A stretch of 64,000 bases of DNA from Dendrophyllia cribrosa (Eukaryota > Cnidaria > Anthozoa > Scleractinia > Dendrophylliidae): assembly GCA_024195265.1 (NCBI GenBank), contig JAJLRJ010000014.1, positions 17,677,459 through 17,741,458 of the forward strand, in the 5' to 3' direction. Below are positions 57,801 to 64,000 of the stretch, piece after piece (position 1 is the stretch's first letter; each line of letters opens with the position of its first letter). The notes below the pieces were generated by a model. It made no database searches and was not told where the DNA came from. It was given only the letters and a program-made list of their open reading frames with translations. The position numbers were made by a program, and so were the translations under genes.

Positions 57801-59275
57801 CTTAATTTGATTAAGCAATTCTTCTTATATGATTATATTATTGTATTTATATAACATATATGTACGAATAATTTGTTGTAGATATGTTTTTAATGTTGCA
57901 GATGTGTCTGGTGTACATGTAGGTAATTTGTGAGTGTTAATAAAGATGTCAAAAAAAAAAAATAAATAAATAATAATAATAATTTACTAGACCTGACAAG
58001 ATTTTAATAATAGGCAATCAGATTCCAATATCAATTTGTTTCTCGCGGGTAGGCCAGGTGAGTGTGTCATCATCGAAACAATTTCAATTTGTCAGATTTT
58101 GCAGATTATATTTAAAATTTGCATCAACGTTGTATGTGGGCTTTTGTAGTGTATGTTTATTGATGATTCAGTATTAGCAGTGAGTTCATTTTACTGGTTA
58201 TAGGAAGTTATAAGTAGTATCTGAAAGGACAACAATCGAATTCGAGTTGCAAAGGAAGTATGTTTACTGAGCAAAAGGACTATAAATGCAAATGAACTTT
58301 GACAAGAGCTATAATTATAATGCATACACACTGACAGTGAATGGATACAGGAAGATGCTAGCCCAAACGTTCAGCTTACAATTCGGTTAACTAAGGTAAA
58401 AAGTAACTCTACCGTGATGTGATTTCCAAGTCCAATTTAAATAGCACTTTTAAGAAATTTAAAATTATTTTATGTTTCTTTAGCCTAATTCTTTCGTATC
58501 TGAATATAGCTTTAGAGTGTATTGTCTTTTAATTGCCCCGAGGTCAGCTCATAGATTCACCAACAATTTATATATTTTCAGGTTTGTAAACATGATCTTT
58601 GTCTAGAGGCTAGAAACTATAGAAGAAGCCCGACAACTCGAAACGTCAGTGGACTGAAAGACAACACTGTTCGAGTTATTGAGGTTTGAATTCTCATGAT
58701 AACCAAATGTAGCGGGGAAAATTCTATGGTTCGAGGTAGCGACAGGCTTTAAGAGTTAGGGGGAGTTAAAGTTATAGAGATTCTGCTGTATATCACAGGA
58801 AAATTCGTGATTGAGCGGCCTTTCTTTGAACCTAGCACGCCTCTTTAAATCCTTACGTTTAGTCTTTCGTTCAGCATCAGCAAAGCGAAACTATAGCTGA
58901 TTTTTGACACCTTAAAAAGAGTTCATGATACAATTGCACCAAACCCTTTATCACTCAAAATAAAGGAAAATTAAAGGAAATTCGAGTTGCGACTACTTCC
59001 AGCGGAACTACCAATGTCCCTCTCGCTATTCCGAAGATTTGTTTAAAAAGAGAGAAAGCGTTTAAGAGTGTAAAATCGCTTTAAAAACCAAGTCAGGCGT
59101 AGCACTTACTAAATGTTGTTTGATTTCTGGTTCCTCCTTCGATCTTGAAACAGCAGCTCCCCGTTTTGTAAATTGTTATGAAAATAAAAATGCCGCACTG
59201 AAGCAACACGGTTATTACCACCAGACCAACCAACAGAAAAACACAACGTTTTCTTGAAAATATTTTCATCTCCAA
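39629..59275 (-). CDS. MGAT5: MGAT5-like N-acetylglucosaminyltransferase V, copy B (16 exons located)
   Basis: Second GT18 GlcNAc-transferase, convergent with copy A. Exons in transcript order: 59275-59110, 56226-56143, 55648-55574, 54829-54671, 51835-51672, 50455-50324, 49885-49749, 49034-48910, 48565-48494, 47669-47574, 45426-45343, 45135-45073, 44941-44825, 43407-43333, 41147-40993, 39833-39629. The last 15 sum to 1743 nt, i.e. 580 codons plus TAA in one frame. Exon 1 ends in phase 1 and the next located exon starts in phase 0, so one small exon (the counterpart of 1702-1772) is missing from my model. Exon 1 gives a type II signal-anchor. The catalytic-base motif GGPLGELTQWSDL is intact, but the donor-binding loop reads GLGEPLEGPAALEA where copy A and human have GLGFPYEGPAPLEA. 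Probably a functional but diverged enzyme. Confidence 0.9.
39933..40315. mobile_element. MITE, CACCGAATGCAAATATGGCC family (copy A)
   Basis: Same sequence as 44011-44395 over about 380 bp (CAACAATTTTTTGTTTGGAC, TAGGAGAAGTTATAGGCAAT). The left end is worn (CACCAAAGGC); the right end is GCATTCGGTG. Both copies are in introns of MGAT5 copy B. Confidence 0.8.
40819..40968. mobile_element. fold-back next to the 5' splice site of exon 40993-41147
   Basis: TGTTGTTATACAATTTTGTC and TTCATTTTCCTTTG are mirrored at 40921-40968. It starts about 25 bp inside the intron. Confidence 0.7.
40993..41147 (-). CDS. MGAT5: MGAT5 copy B, fused exon WPPIMELKIAKGEE...CEPTFF
   Basis: 155 nt, phase 0 in and 2 out, containing NFCKPTKWPPIMELKIAKGE and LVCEPTFFAAINSPEMFE. 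It spans what are two exons in copy A (18459-18558 and 19604-19661), so this position lacks an intron. Acceptor AAATTTCAG, donor GTGAGG. Confidence 0.93.
41214..41372. mobile_element. fold-back MITE, GGTTTTCAC ends
   Basis: GGTTTTCACGTTACGTCACG on the left is mirrored by GGTCACGTGAGTGAAAACC on the right; CATGTTGGTGCA and TGCACCAACATG pair internally. Confidence 0.7.
42048..42514. mobile_element. 467-bp MITE with TTAA ends (inverted copy of 16136-16603)
   Basis: Borders TTAAGTATTGTTCCACATAA and TTAAGTAATGATCCGCATAA; internal sequence is the reverse complement of the copy at 16136. It occupies a different intron than in copy A, so it arrived by transposition, not by the gene duplication. Confidence 0.83.
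43031..43307. mobile_element. MITE, GCAGTTTTCAATTGAGT ends
   Basis: Inverted ends GCAGTTTTCAATTGAGTGTC and GCAGTTTTCAATTGAGTATC. The right half contains GATTTTTTAGCCAATCACAG. Remnants of the same family are at 16830-17215. Confidence 0.82.
43333..43407 (-). CDS. MGAT5: MGAT5 copy B, exon GMLERVNSYVEYQ
   Basis: 25 codons, phase 0 to 0, reading AVPHIPYEFTITGMLERVNS. It matches human PYMPYEFTCEGMLQRINAF. Acceptor GTTTGCAG, donor GTGTTT. Confidence 0.92.
44011..44395. mobile_element. MITE, CACCGAATGCAAATATGGCC family (copy B)
   Basis: Intact inverted ends CACCGAATGCAAATATGGCC and CGGCCATATTCGCATTCGGTG read inward; direct-orientation relative of 39933-40315. Confidence 0.85.
44825..44941 (-). 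CDS. MGAT5: MGAT5 copy B, exon ITSQNPYAELFVGEPFV
   Basis: 39 codons, phase 0 to 0, reading ITSQNPYAELFVGEPFVQTV and ending LQKIMNSS. It has the same length as the copy A exon. Acceptor CATGAACAG, donor GTAGGT. Confidence 0.94.
45073..45135 (-). CDS. MGAT5: MGAT5 copy B, exon FDPPYDRRNCPFYAGKP
   Basis: 21 codons, phase 0 to 0, ending GKPMNRK. It matches FNPPKSSKNTDFFIGKP of human. Acceptor CATTTAG, donor GTAAAA. Confidence 0.92.
45343..45426 (-). CDS. MGAT5: MGAT5 copy B, exon GLGEPLEGPAALEA
   Basis: 28 codons, phase 0 to 0, containing VFVGLGEPLEGPAALEALAN and GCFFLNPK. Relative to copy A and human, F is replaced by E, Y by L, and P by A inside the most conserved loop of the family. Acceptor CTTCTCAG, donor GTATGC. 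Confidence 0.94.
45905..45940 (-). ncRNA. degenerate hammerhead-ribozyme-like motif at the 3' end of a Penelope-like element
   Basis: The minus strand reads GACGAAGGGCTAGCGCTCGA followed by AACGTCAGC. The order is the GA-N-GA core, a GGGC/GCTC stem with loop TAGC, GAAAC and GTC. The two bases before GACGA are TC where a working core has CT, so it is probably inactive. It lies downstream of the element's ORF in the same orientation, as hammerheads of Penelope-like elements do. Confidence 0.5.
45905..47250 (-). mobile_element. 5'-truncated Penelope-like retroelement
   Basis: It contains the C-terminal half of a Penelope-type RT, a GIY-YIG endonuclease domain and a hammerhead-like motif, inserted in a copy B intron on the same strand. 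The N-terminal RT blocks are absent, so the insertion is 5' truncated near 47250. See the ORF entry for residues. Confidence 0.85.
45969..47371 (-). pseudogene. Penelope-like RT/GIY-YIG polyprotein, truncated and frameshifted
   Basis: The open frame of 403 codons (47371-46160) holds YKQVNGVAMGTKMGPSYANL (residues 50-69), the RT active-site box YIDD (93-96), FLDINISI (135-142), a cysteine cluster C310, C315, C318, and the GIY-YIG core VIYCITC (347-353) with KKIYIGET (357-364) and RRLGDRFREH. About the first 40 residues are probably intron sequence read in frame, because RT similarity begins only near residue 46. A one-base change in the A-run at about 46228-46233 shifts the frame, and the remaining part (NLTNHSKQHMTICGLSL and SRKNLEQK) is read at 46200-45969 in another frame. 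RT motif A is missing. Not functional. Confidence 0.88.
47574..47669 (-). CDS. MGAT5: MGAT5 copy B, exon YVINHGVVDISTLMSLF
   Basis: 32 codons, phase 0 to 0, reading VPEYVINHGVVDISTLMSLF and ending QSSK. It matches human YVKNHGILSGRDLQFLL. Acceptor ATTTTTAG, donor GTAAAT. The minisatellite that follows this exon in copy A is absent here. Confidence 0.9.
47735..48082. mobile_element. Harbinger-type MITE with GCGATCGTAGCGATC repeats
   Basis: TTA flanks both sides (47732-47734 and 48083-48085). Left and right ends share CTACGATCGCCGAAAAACGA and GACCGG in inverse orientation; the outermost bases (AGCTTGG and AGCCTGC) match less well. Many GATCGTAGC units fill the body. Confidence 0.78.
48494..48565 (-). 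CDS. MGAT5: MGAT5 copy B, exon GKRHYIDMIKKHVHEVHAN
   Basis: 24 codons, phase 0 to 0, reading GKRHYIDMIKKHVHEVHANI. It corresponds to human KKIYLDIIHTYMEVHATV. Acceptor TTTTTGTAG, donor GTAAGA. Confidence 0.9.
48910..49034 (-). CDS. MGAT5: MGAT5 copy B, exon HSPDNSFLGFAVPKKPH
   Basis: 125 nt, phase 1 in and 0 out, containing PHSPDNSFLGFAVPKKPHPI and NALVYGKPLRFWK. It matches human HTPDNSFLGFVV and SLVYGKVDSFWK. Acceptor ATATCAG, donor GTAGGA. Confidence 0.94.
49171..49320. mobile_element. fold-back element, GTACCCAATTGAAACCTTCT arms
   Basis: TTGTACCCAATTGAAACCTT and ATTTCCATAT are mirrored by ATATGGAAAT and AAGGTTTGAATTGGGTACA. Confidence 0.75.
49749..49885 (-). CDS. MGAT5: MGAT5 copy B, exon RILDSFGTDAEFN
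   Basis: 137 nt, phase 2 in and 1 out, containing CKMRILDSFGTDAEFNYPYY and YLPQFMTMF. It has the same length and phase as the copy A exon. Acceptor CTCTTAG, donor GTAAGT. Confidence 0.95.
50324..50455 (-). CDS. MGAT5: MGAT5 copy B, exon LDLIFTDISGYKKIMDTTG
   Basis: 132 nt, phase 2 in and 2 out, containing PPDSDGCASRVLADGLDLIF and TDISGYKKIM. It matches human GCPTVGDRIVELIYIDIVGL. Acceptor GCCAACAG, donor GTACAA. Confidence 0.92.
50921..51290. mobile_element. MITE of the AAGGGGCTATGTCAC family (copy 3)
   Basis: Right end GTGACATAGCCCCTTTAA and interior CAAGTTGCAATCCACTTCCA as in copies 1 and 2; the left end is truncated near GGCCGGTTTTTTTTG. Confidence 0.72.
51346..51614. mobile_element. MITE, TAACCCTTTAACTCCCA ends
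   Basis: TAACCCTTTAACTCCCA and the inverse TGGGAGGGAAAGGGTTA enclose ATGGTACCATGCAAAAGTAC units. Defines the family seen partially at 2561 and 25514. It ends 58 bp from an MGAT5 copy B exon. Confidence 0.75.
51672..51835 (-). CDS. MGAT5: MGAT5 copy B, catalytic-base exon
   Basis: 164 nt, phase 0 in and 2 out, running from IALYLGSIEHNF through LAFEGGPLGELTQWSDL to LYILGHDLTIT. It matches human AFSGGPLGELVQWSDL. The Glu of PLGE, the catalytic base in human GnT-V, is present. Acceptor ATTTACAG, donor GTGAGC. Confidence 0.94.
51974..52399. mobile_element. 426-bp fold-back element, TAGCCTGC ends, 9-bp target duplication
   Basis: Arms of about 118 bp start TAGCCTGCGAGCAGGCTCAC and are near-perfect inverses; the middle is unique. 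An exact 9-bp direct repeat, GCCGATACA, flanks it (51965-51973 and 52400-52408). Shares the TAGCCTGC terminus and duplication length with 8702-8885. Confidence 0.9.
52788..53179. mobile_element. MITE with GGTACCCCTTTCATAT repeats
   Basis: CGGGGAGGGGTACTC and GGGGATGCTCCGCCC on the left are mirrored by GGGCGGAGCATCCCC and GAGTACCCCCCGG-like text on the right. Four to five internal units of ACCCCTTTCATATAC. Confidence 0.72.
53862..53885. repeat. (TTG)n simple repeat
   Basis: About eight TTG units. Confidence 0.9.
54097..54396. repeat. 110-bp tandem repeat, about 2.7 units
   Basis: CCTTGCATTATCTTGAAAAC starts near 54097, 54207 and 54317, with nearly identical units containing GAGATTGTGCGGTATGAAC. 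The forward ORF is incidental. Confidence 0.95.
54671..54829 (-). CDS. MGAT5: MGAT5 copy B, exon AWMRIRITETWPQW
   Basis: 53 codons, phase 0 to 0, containing VSGLLEKIKDDSYAWMRIRI and TETWPQW and ending SNRKKTR. It matches human EEFRWMRLRIRRM and a basic exon end. Acceptor ATTGACAG, donor GTACGT. Confidence 0.92.
55574..55648 (-). CDS. MGAT5: MGAT5 copy B, exon IESWCPVFPWRRN
   Basis: 25 codons, phase 0 to 0, reading IESWCPVFPWRRNYDPFKPS. It matches human VENWCPHLPWRAKN. Acceptor GTGTATAG, donor GTTTGT. Confidence 0.9.
56143..56226 (-). CDS. MGAT5: MGAT5 copy B, exon ESWSHKC...CSVIEYLSE
   Basis: 28 codons, phase 0 to 0, beginning ESWSHKCHGAKHH and ending CSVIEYLSE. It matches human CSFFIYLSE, which directly precedes VENWCP. 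Acceptor CTTTTAAG, donor GTGAGT. Confidence 0.88.
57780..57982 (+). mobile_element. possible 3' end of a non-LTR retroelement
   Basis: AATAAAGATGTC is directly followed by an A-run and then AAT/AAAT repeats, the form of a retroposed 3' tail. No coding part is attached, so the family is unknown. Confidence 0.35.
58619..58647 (+). other. hammerhead-like relic
   Basis: AGAAGAAGCCCGACAACTCG followed by AAACGTCAG keeps the GAAGA, stem, GAAAC, GTC order of Penelope-type hammerheads; the first two core bases are lost. Confidence 0.35.
59110..59275 (-). CDS. MGAT5: MGAT5 copy B, exon 1 with type II membrane anchor
   Basis: 166 nt, 55 codons and one base (phase 1 out), donor GTAAGTGC. It starts MEMKIFSRKRCVFLLVGLVV: a short basic cytoplasmic tail, then about 25 hydrophobic residues up to IFIFITIY, then KTGSCCFKIEGG and an N-glycosylation site (NQT). 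This is the topology of a Golgi type II glycosyltransferase. A second ATG two codons later is possible. A decayed copy of this exon is at 33999-34165. Confidence 0.82.
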
Positions 59276-59761
59276 TGTAATGACAACCTCGGAGACCCAA
59301 AGGCATCAGACAATCGTGGGAGGGAGGAGACAAAACGGGCTACTATCGGGTCGAGCGAAAATTTGCTGAACAGACGGGAGAACACGTATTCTTAACGGAC
59401 TTGTTCCAGAAGCCATTTGATTCCCTTTTATCTGATTGGGCGAGAAAATGTCTTGCACTGTATATTATATTTTTTCTGGCCAATCGGCGATTGAGATCAG
59501 TCAGTAATAAATTAAAAAGGCCAAACTGACTTTGAACGTTTATAGCTTTAGAAGTATTTAACCAATAGCCACAAAACTTGAAATGTTTCTAATGTTTATC
59601 AGGGAACATTTTGATGTCATGATAAACTTTTTGCAACCACATTTTGACAAGCATGTTTCCCAAATTTGAAATTTTCTCCTCGAATTAACTTTTAATGTGA
59701 TCATGAAATGTTTTTTCTTTTGATTTTGATTACTTTTGACTCAATTTTGGCGCCTTTCTAA

Positions 59762-60011
59762 GATAGTGTTCTATTGGGATCAACCGTTTCAACCTAAACT
59801 GGTTTTAGTTGATTTCGTTGAGGCGTTCCAATAGAACACTTTTCAACCATTTTCGGTTTTTTCGGTTTCAACCATTTCAACCAGGTTCAGAGCTGGTTGA
59901 AATGGTTGATCAACCAAACCAACCGAAAACGGTTTTTTTTTTCAATAGAACACGAAACAAATCCAACCAACCCAACCAACCGGAAACGGTTGTTCCCACT
60001 AGAACACGCCC
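59762..60011. mobile_element. 250-bp Harbinger-type MITE rich in GGTTGA/TCAACC
   Basis: Ends GATAGTGTTCTATTGGGA and GGGCGTGTTCTAGTGGGA (inverse) are flanked by TAA on both sides (59759-59761 and 60012-60014). The body is made of CAACC/GGTTG units and internal GTTCTATTGG copies. Confidence 0.82.
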
Positions 60012-60099
60012 TAACATGATGGCAATCCAAGATGGCGGCCATTCCGAATGATGACGCAAATCCCACGTCATCTGAAGACATCACGTCACGTGATTTACC

Positions 60100-60765
60100 T
60101 TAACTTATACCTCGTTCACACCAACGCTTAAACATGTTTGAATGTTGTTTAGTTTAAAACAGGTGTTAGCGGAGCTCTCGCGGTCCGAAGGCCCGCTTGG
60201 AGCCCCATACTCATAGAACCTATGCCCGTCATGTTTCATGGTCATGGCTAGCGGAATGTTTCGCGGGCGCGCGTCCGCGACATGTGTGTCGGTCGGAGCG
60301 TCGCGCAAGGCTAACTCGTGGGCGCGTTTGACGTCGCAAAACATGCGCGTATGACGCCACACAATATCCGGGACCTTAGCAATTTTGAAACCAAAGCGAG
60401 GCTTTGTTTTTCGCGCGGCTACACGGCCGAATGTCACGTCAGCTTGGTAATGATGGTAAACACTTTGATGTTTTACTGTGTTTTATAGCGGAGAAAACCG
60501 TTTCAAATTACGGTTGTTATTTCCCTGCATTTTTTCGCGGTTTGCCACTCAAGACAGGGATACTAATTAAGGGATCCTCGGCCGCTATAGTGGAAAAAGA
60601 AGAGCTTTCGGGGAAAAAATCTTGCTTCGAGGATTTTCATACGTTTTTATCAATGCGGGAGCAATGCGGGGAGATTTTTCTCACTTCGGATTTCAAAACT
60701 AAGCGGAGAGGTAAAAAAAAATTACATTTTTCGATGGGAATTTATGTTGCCAATCTGTGATTGAC
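60100..60765. other. CpG-rich block with unassigned ORFs
   Basis: Base composition and CpG density rise between about 60150 and 60700. A reverse ORF (110 codons, 60105-60437) and a forward ORF (118 codons, 60404-60760) overlap slightly in divergent orientation. Neither has a recognisable domain, and no splice-linked partner was seen. It could be a CpG island, an old repeat or a single exon of an unknown gene. Confidence 0.35.
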
Positions 60766-62576
60766 TTTTTCTTTGTGTTCTTGTTAGTTTCTGGAGAATT
60801 GTTTATAAAACGTGCTCAAATTCAGTCGTTTCGTGATAACATAAACTTATGGAGATTTGAATAAAATTTTTCGAAAGATTCTGTTGTCCATTTTTATGTG
60901 TTTGTTCATTCATTACATTGGTTGAAACTAAGCGATTTTATGTAAACAAAACAAGACTTGGATTTTATAGTTCTAACTTCACTCGCGTGGCCCTATGCAA
61001 ATATGTTTTTTTTTTGCAATTTTGATTTCCAAATCAGTTTCTCGGGAAAGTTTTGATAAGCAACAGGTGTATTTTTTTCGGAAATTAGTCCTACTAGTTA
61101 TTCTAGACGGAGAAAAAGTTGTTTTTGTGAACTTTTCTACAGTCTAAATGTGCTGTGCAGACGGTCGTGTAATTCTGTTTTTGAGAATTGCTAAAATTGA
61201 AAAATAGCCCGGTCGTCAATCTTAATTCTTGTGCTTCCGACCTTTCACCTCAGTTAAGTTTATCATCGGCTTTGCAAATTAAAAAAAAAAAAGTTTATCA
61301 TCGGCTTTCTGTTCAGAGAGCTACGCTGTTAGGCTCAGCCTATCTATATATATTAAGTTCATTGTAGCGAACACAGATAAGCAATTAGAGAGTATGTTTT
61401 AAAAGTTCATAAATTCGATAGAGAAGGAGGGTTCATATGAAGTTGCACACAAGAAAACCCATTCAGTTGGTATTCTTAACAATGTTTAGTTTACTTTAGG
61501 GATATATTATTTCAATGATTGAAAGTGTCCCCAGTTTGGCATTCCTCTTAATGTGGAGAAGAAAGGGCACACCTAAAGTTTTGCTTTAACACAGTACCAG
61601 TTATAGCCCAAAAATAACACGATGGAAAAAAGGAAAACTCTATTATACTTTTCCCCGAATACATAGTTCTAGCTTTTAAGTCTTGGGTAATGTTAAAATG
61701 AAGACTCGGGAGCAGTTCTTTTCTGTGTTGCTGCTTCTTGGCTTAACTTTTTGCAAAACGCAATTATTTCAATTTTTTCTTCAATTTTGATTTTGTTCGC
61801 TCTAACTACAGTGAGAGAGTGAAAGATATGTGAGCTAGAATTCCTACTGGGAAAATTTGCATCTGGTCTGAATTGGATCGAGTCCAACTACTCGAGCAAA
61901 GCAAAAATTATTGCCCTTGGAGTTAAAGTGCAAGATTACAATAATTTACAATTTTAGCCGGCTCTAGGGAGGAGATACCTACTGAATACATGGCATTTTT
62001 CCCTATAATTATCTTATCTGAACTTTTGCTGATTTTGGGTGATTTTTTAAGTAACCGTCCTTGCGCTTTGCAAACAAATGCCACTTAAATCATGTTTTCT
62101 TTATATGGCTTTATTAACTTGAAAATTAAAATGAAATAAAAACACAACCTTTCCATAAATTGACAAATTGGTCTCTCGGCATCAGAATACTAGTCAGATA
62201 CATCATATTACTTGGAAACATCCCTGCTCAGTGATTAATTTATGTTTTATATATAATTTTCTTGTTCAAATAATTATGAATAAAGTTCTGTTTGTAAAGA
62301 AAATTGAAAACGCCGCATCAAGCTTCCCGGCAAGCTGTCATCTTTCAAATTCATCACTAAAACCTTTTTATAGCTTTGAAAAACAGCAACGTAAAGTTTT
62401 CGAAATAGTACCGGGTATGACTGCGAAACCTTCTATGAATGCGGGGGTAAAGTTAAGTTTTTTTTTATTTGTAGATTGAACTAGATTGATATCAGGAATA
62501 CATGCCTCACAGGCCAGCGCTAGCTGAGTTATACTCTGGAATCTTCCTGAGTACAAATTGGCAACTGTTAATTTTC
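60766..62576. other. intergenic DNA
   Basis: I see no supported gene, RNA or clear repeat border here; short ORFs have no family features. Confidence 0.4.
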
Positions 62577-63440
62577 TTATGTTTGTTTGAATAAAATATT
62601 TCGTAACGTTCTTAAAACTGCCGTTCGAAGTTCGCGAGTACGCCAGCAGTACAACATTGGATTAATGGATGAGTTCATAAATGCCACAGTGTCTGCTAAA
62701 GTCCACGCCTTGGTCCAACGATTTGGGAAAACAGCTAAAACAAACATGGAAATAAGCACTGGAAGATAGCACAAAATCATGCAAATGTAATATATAAAAG
62801 TGTTTATGGCATTTTTCTTTGATCGTGCCATGTTCAGATTATTTTCAGCATTCAAACTTTCCACAGCCTGCTGTTGAGAGTGAATCTGTAGCTGATGCCG
62901 ACGAACAATGAAATAAATTCTGATGTAACAATAAGTGGAAATCAAGATGCAAATAGCAATACCAACAGTTAGTGTAAGATAGTAAATAATACTATTCCAA
63001 AAACTAAAGCATGATGAAATAATGCTTACAAGCCAAAGGATAGATGATGTATATATAGCGCGTTGTATGGTCATCAAACTTGGATATCGTAAGTGATAAC
63101 GAAGAGCCAAAATCCTATCCACGCTTATGGCCGCCATTGTACAGAGAGAAACACCACACGCTAAAACAGGTAAAGTTTGCCTTGCACGGAATAGAGGAGG
63201 ACTTGATTTTAGTTGATCAGCAATGTAGACCGGTTGTACAACAAGCCCAACAAAAAGGTCTGAGACGGAGAGATTGCACAAGAAAACGATGGATGATGAA
63301 CGAAGTGAAGGAGTTCTCAATATGGCGACCAACACCAAAGCGTTGCCAGTGATAGATATCAGCATAAATGGCGTATTAAGAACGCAGTTTATGATAACGA
63401 CAGTTTCTAACCGAGTACGGTTTCTCAAATTTTGATCCAT
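62577..63440 (-). CDS. class A (rhodopsin-like) GPCR, single exon
   Basis: 287 residues, intronless, complete from MDQNLRNRTR (N-glycosylation site N7) to NILFKQT. Seven hydrophobic segments are visible. Family landmarks: GNALVL with N33 in TM1, NLSVSDLF with D61 in TM2, SVDRILAL (DRI at 108-110 in place of DRY) at the end of TM3, W136 in TM4, CYLP (224-227) in TM6 where CWxP is usual, and NSSINPMLY (NPxxY, 260-264) in TM7. There is no Cys near the start of TM3 and none in the very short second extracellular loop, so the usual disulfide is absent. Both traits are known from the melanocortin/adenosine/lysolipid/cannabinoid group. The ligand cannot be named. It couples presumably to G proteins at the plasma membrane. 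ORFs on the opposite strand here are shadows. Confidence 0.9.
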   Translation of the reverse strand: MDQNLRNRTRLETVVIINCVLNTPFMLISITGNALVLVAILRTPSLRSSSIVFLCNLSVSDLFVGLVVQPVYIADQLKSSPPLFRARQTLPVLACGVSLCTMAAISVDRILALRYHLRYPSLMTIQRAIYTSSILWLVSIISSCFSFWNSIIYYLTLTVGIAICILISTYCYIRIYFIVRRHQLQIHSQQQAVESLNAENNLNMARSKKNAINTFIYYICMILCYLPVLISMFVLAVFPNRWTKAWTLADTVAFMNSSINPMLYCWRTRELRTAVLRTLRNILFKQT

Positions 63441-64000
63441 TCTTCATAACGTCAATACAGGTTTAATATTAAAAAGAAGAATTTTTTTACCAGGCCGGCT
63501 TAGTCTAAATTCAAGTTACCAAACATGTCTTCCCTGAGCGATGTACAAGTTATTCACAACTGCGCGTTATATACCGGCTGTTTTTCCGCATTTCATATTC
63601 AATTTTTTTACAAAGCATGTTTTTTCATCAGTGCAGGTAGCGTGAGACAAATAATTAAAAAAAGAAAATTTCAATTCATTTGAAATGAAAAGCATTTCTT
63701 TATTTAGATAGGATTATACATTTTGTATAGTCGGTAAGAAAAACAAACTTCAATTACGTACCGGCCCGACAAAAATTGCTTTGCTTGAAAAAGTAAACGT
63801 ATAAGATAGCGAATTAACTGTTTGAATTCGCCTGAATTTTGCAGACTTAACTGACAGAAAAACTACATCTTGTACCTACAAAAAACAATGGAAACAACAA
63901 ACCTTTGTATTAGTCTGTATGACAGGCGGATATCTCACTGGTATAAAGTATATATTAGTATATACCGAACCAGGGGACTCGTTGTTTTTTGCACGCTCTC
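63441..64000. other. 5' flank of the GPCR gene
   Basis: AT-rich sequence without a recognisable exon. The GPCR promoter should lie here; no clear TATA box or initiator could be assigned. Confidence 0.4.

Larger units (their letters stand above)
56227..59109. other. first intron region of MGAT5 copy B, one stem exon not located
   Basis: The phases of the flanking exons require one more exon here (phase 1 in, phase 0 out), expected to resemble copy A EKCELP...FPFCED. I could not recognise it. The stretch holds a poly(A)-like tail at 57951-57980 and a hammerhead-like relic near 58619. Otherwise it is AT-rich and unassigned. Confidence 0.5.

Overview
The window looks like nuclear DNA of an animal, most likely an anthozoan cnidarian and possibly a stony coral. 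It is AT-rich, its genes are split into many short exons, the introns are packed with small inverted-repeat transposons, and the tetramer-rich TACATGTA style of simple sequence is frequent. The organism is an inference; the gene calls do not depend on it.

The main content is two full-scale paralogues of MGAT5 (GnT-V, glycosyltransferase family 18), the Golgi enzyme that adds the beta-1,6-linked GlcNAc branch to N-glycans. Copy A runs on the + strand from 1702 to 20515 in 17 recognisable exons; its exons join in one frame to 601 codons plus a stop, and its first (membrane-anchor) exon is not seen and probably lies left of the window. Copy B runs on the - strand from 59275 down to 39629 in 16 recognisable exons (55 codons in exon 1, then 580 codons plus stop in the remaining 15); one small stem exon between 59110 and 56226 was not located. 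The genes are convergent (tail to tail), and most exon lengths are identical between copies. Most exons are too short to stand out as ORFs and were found by matching the conserved family sequence between splice sites.

Between the two 3' ends (20.5-39.6 kb) there is no intact gene. This stretch holds transposon debris: LINE reverse-transcriptase remnants (28.9-31.1 kb), several fold-back and MITE families, a 3.7-kb element with 273-bp terminal inverted repeats (34792-38491), and a decayed copy of the MGAT5 membrane-anchor exon (33999-34165, + strand), which suggests there was once a third copy or a rearranged promoter end.

The introns of both genes carry further mobile DNA: a Crypton/DUF3504-like recombinase fragment (about 5.2-5.7 kb), a truncated Penelope-like element with RT and GIY-YIG domains and a degenerate hammerhead-ribozyme-like motif (45.9-47.3 kb), and at least six MITEs with TTA/TAA target duplications. 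Two fold-back elements end in TAGCCTGC and have exact 9-bp duplications. A 57-bp minisatellite in copy A has amplified the end of an exon together with its 5' splice site about 23 times.

To the right, 3.3 kb upstream of copy B on the same strand, lies one intact single-exon class A GPCR (62577-63440). The rest of 60-64 kb has no gene I can support.
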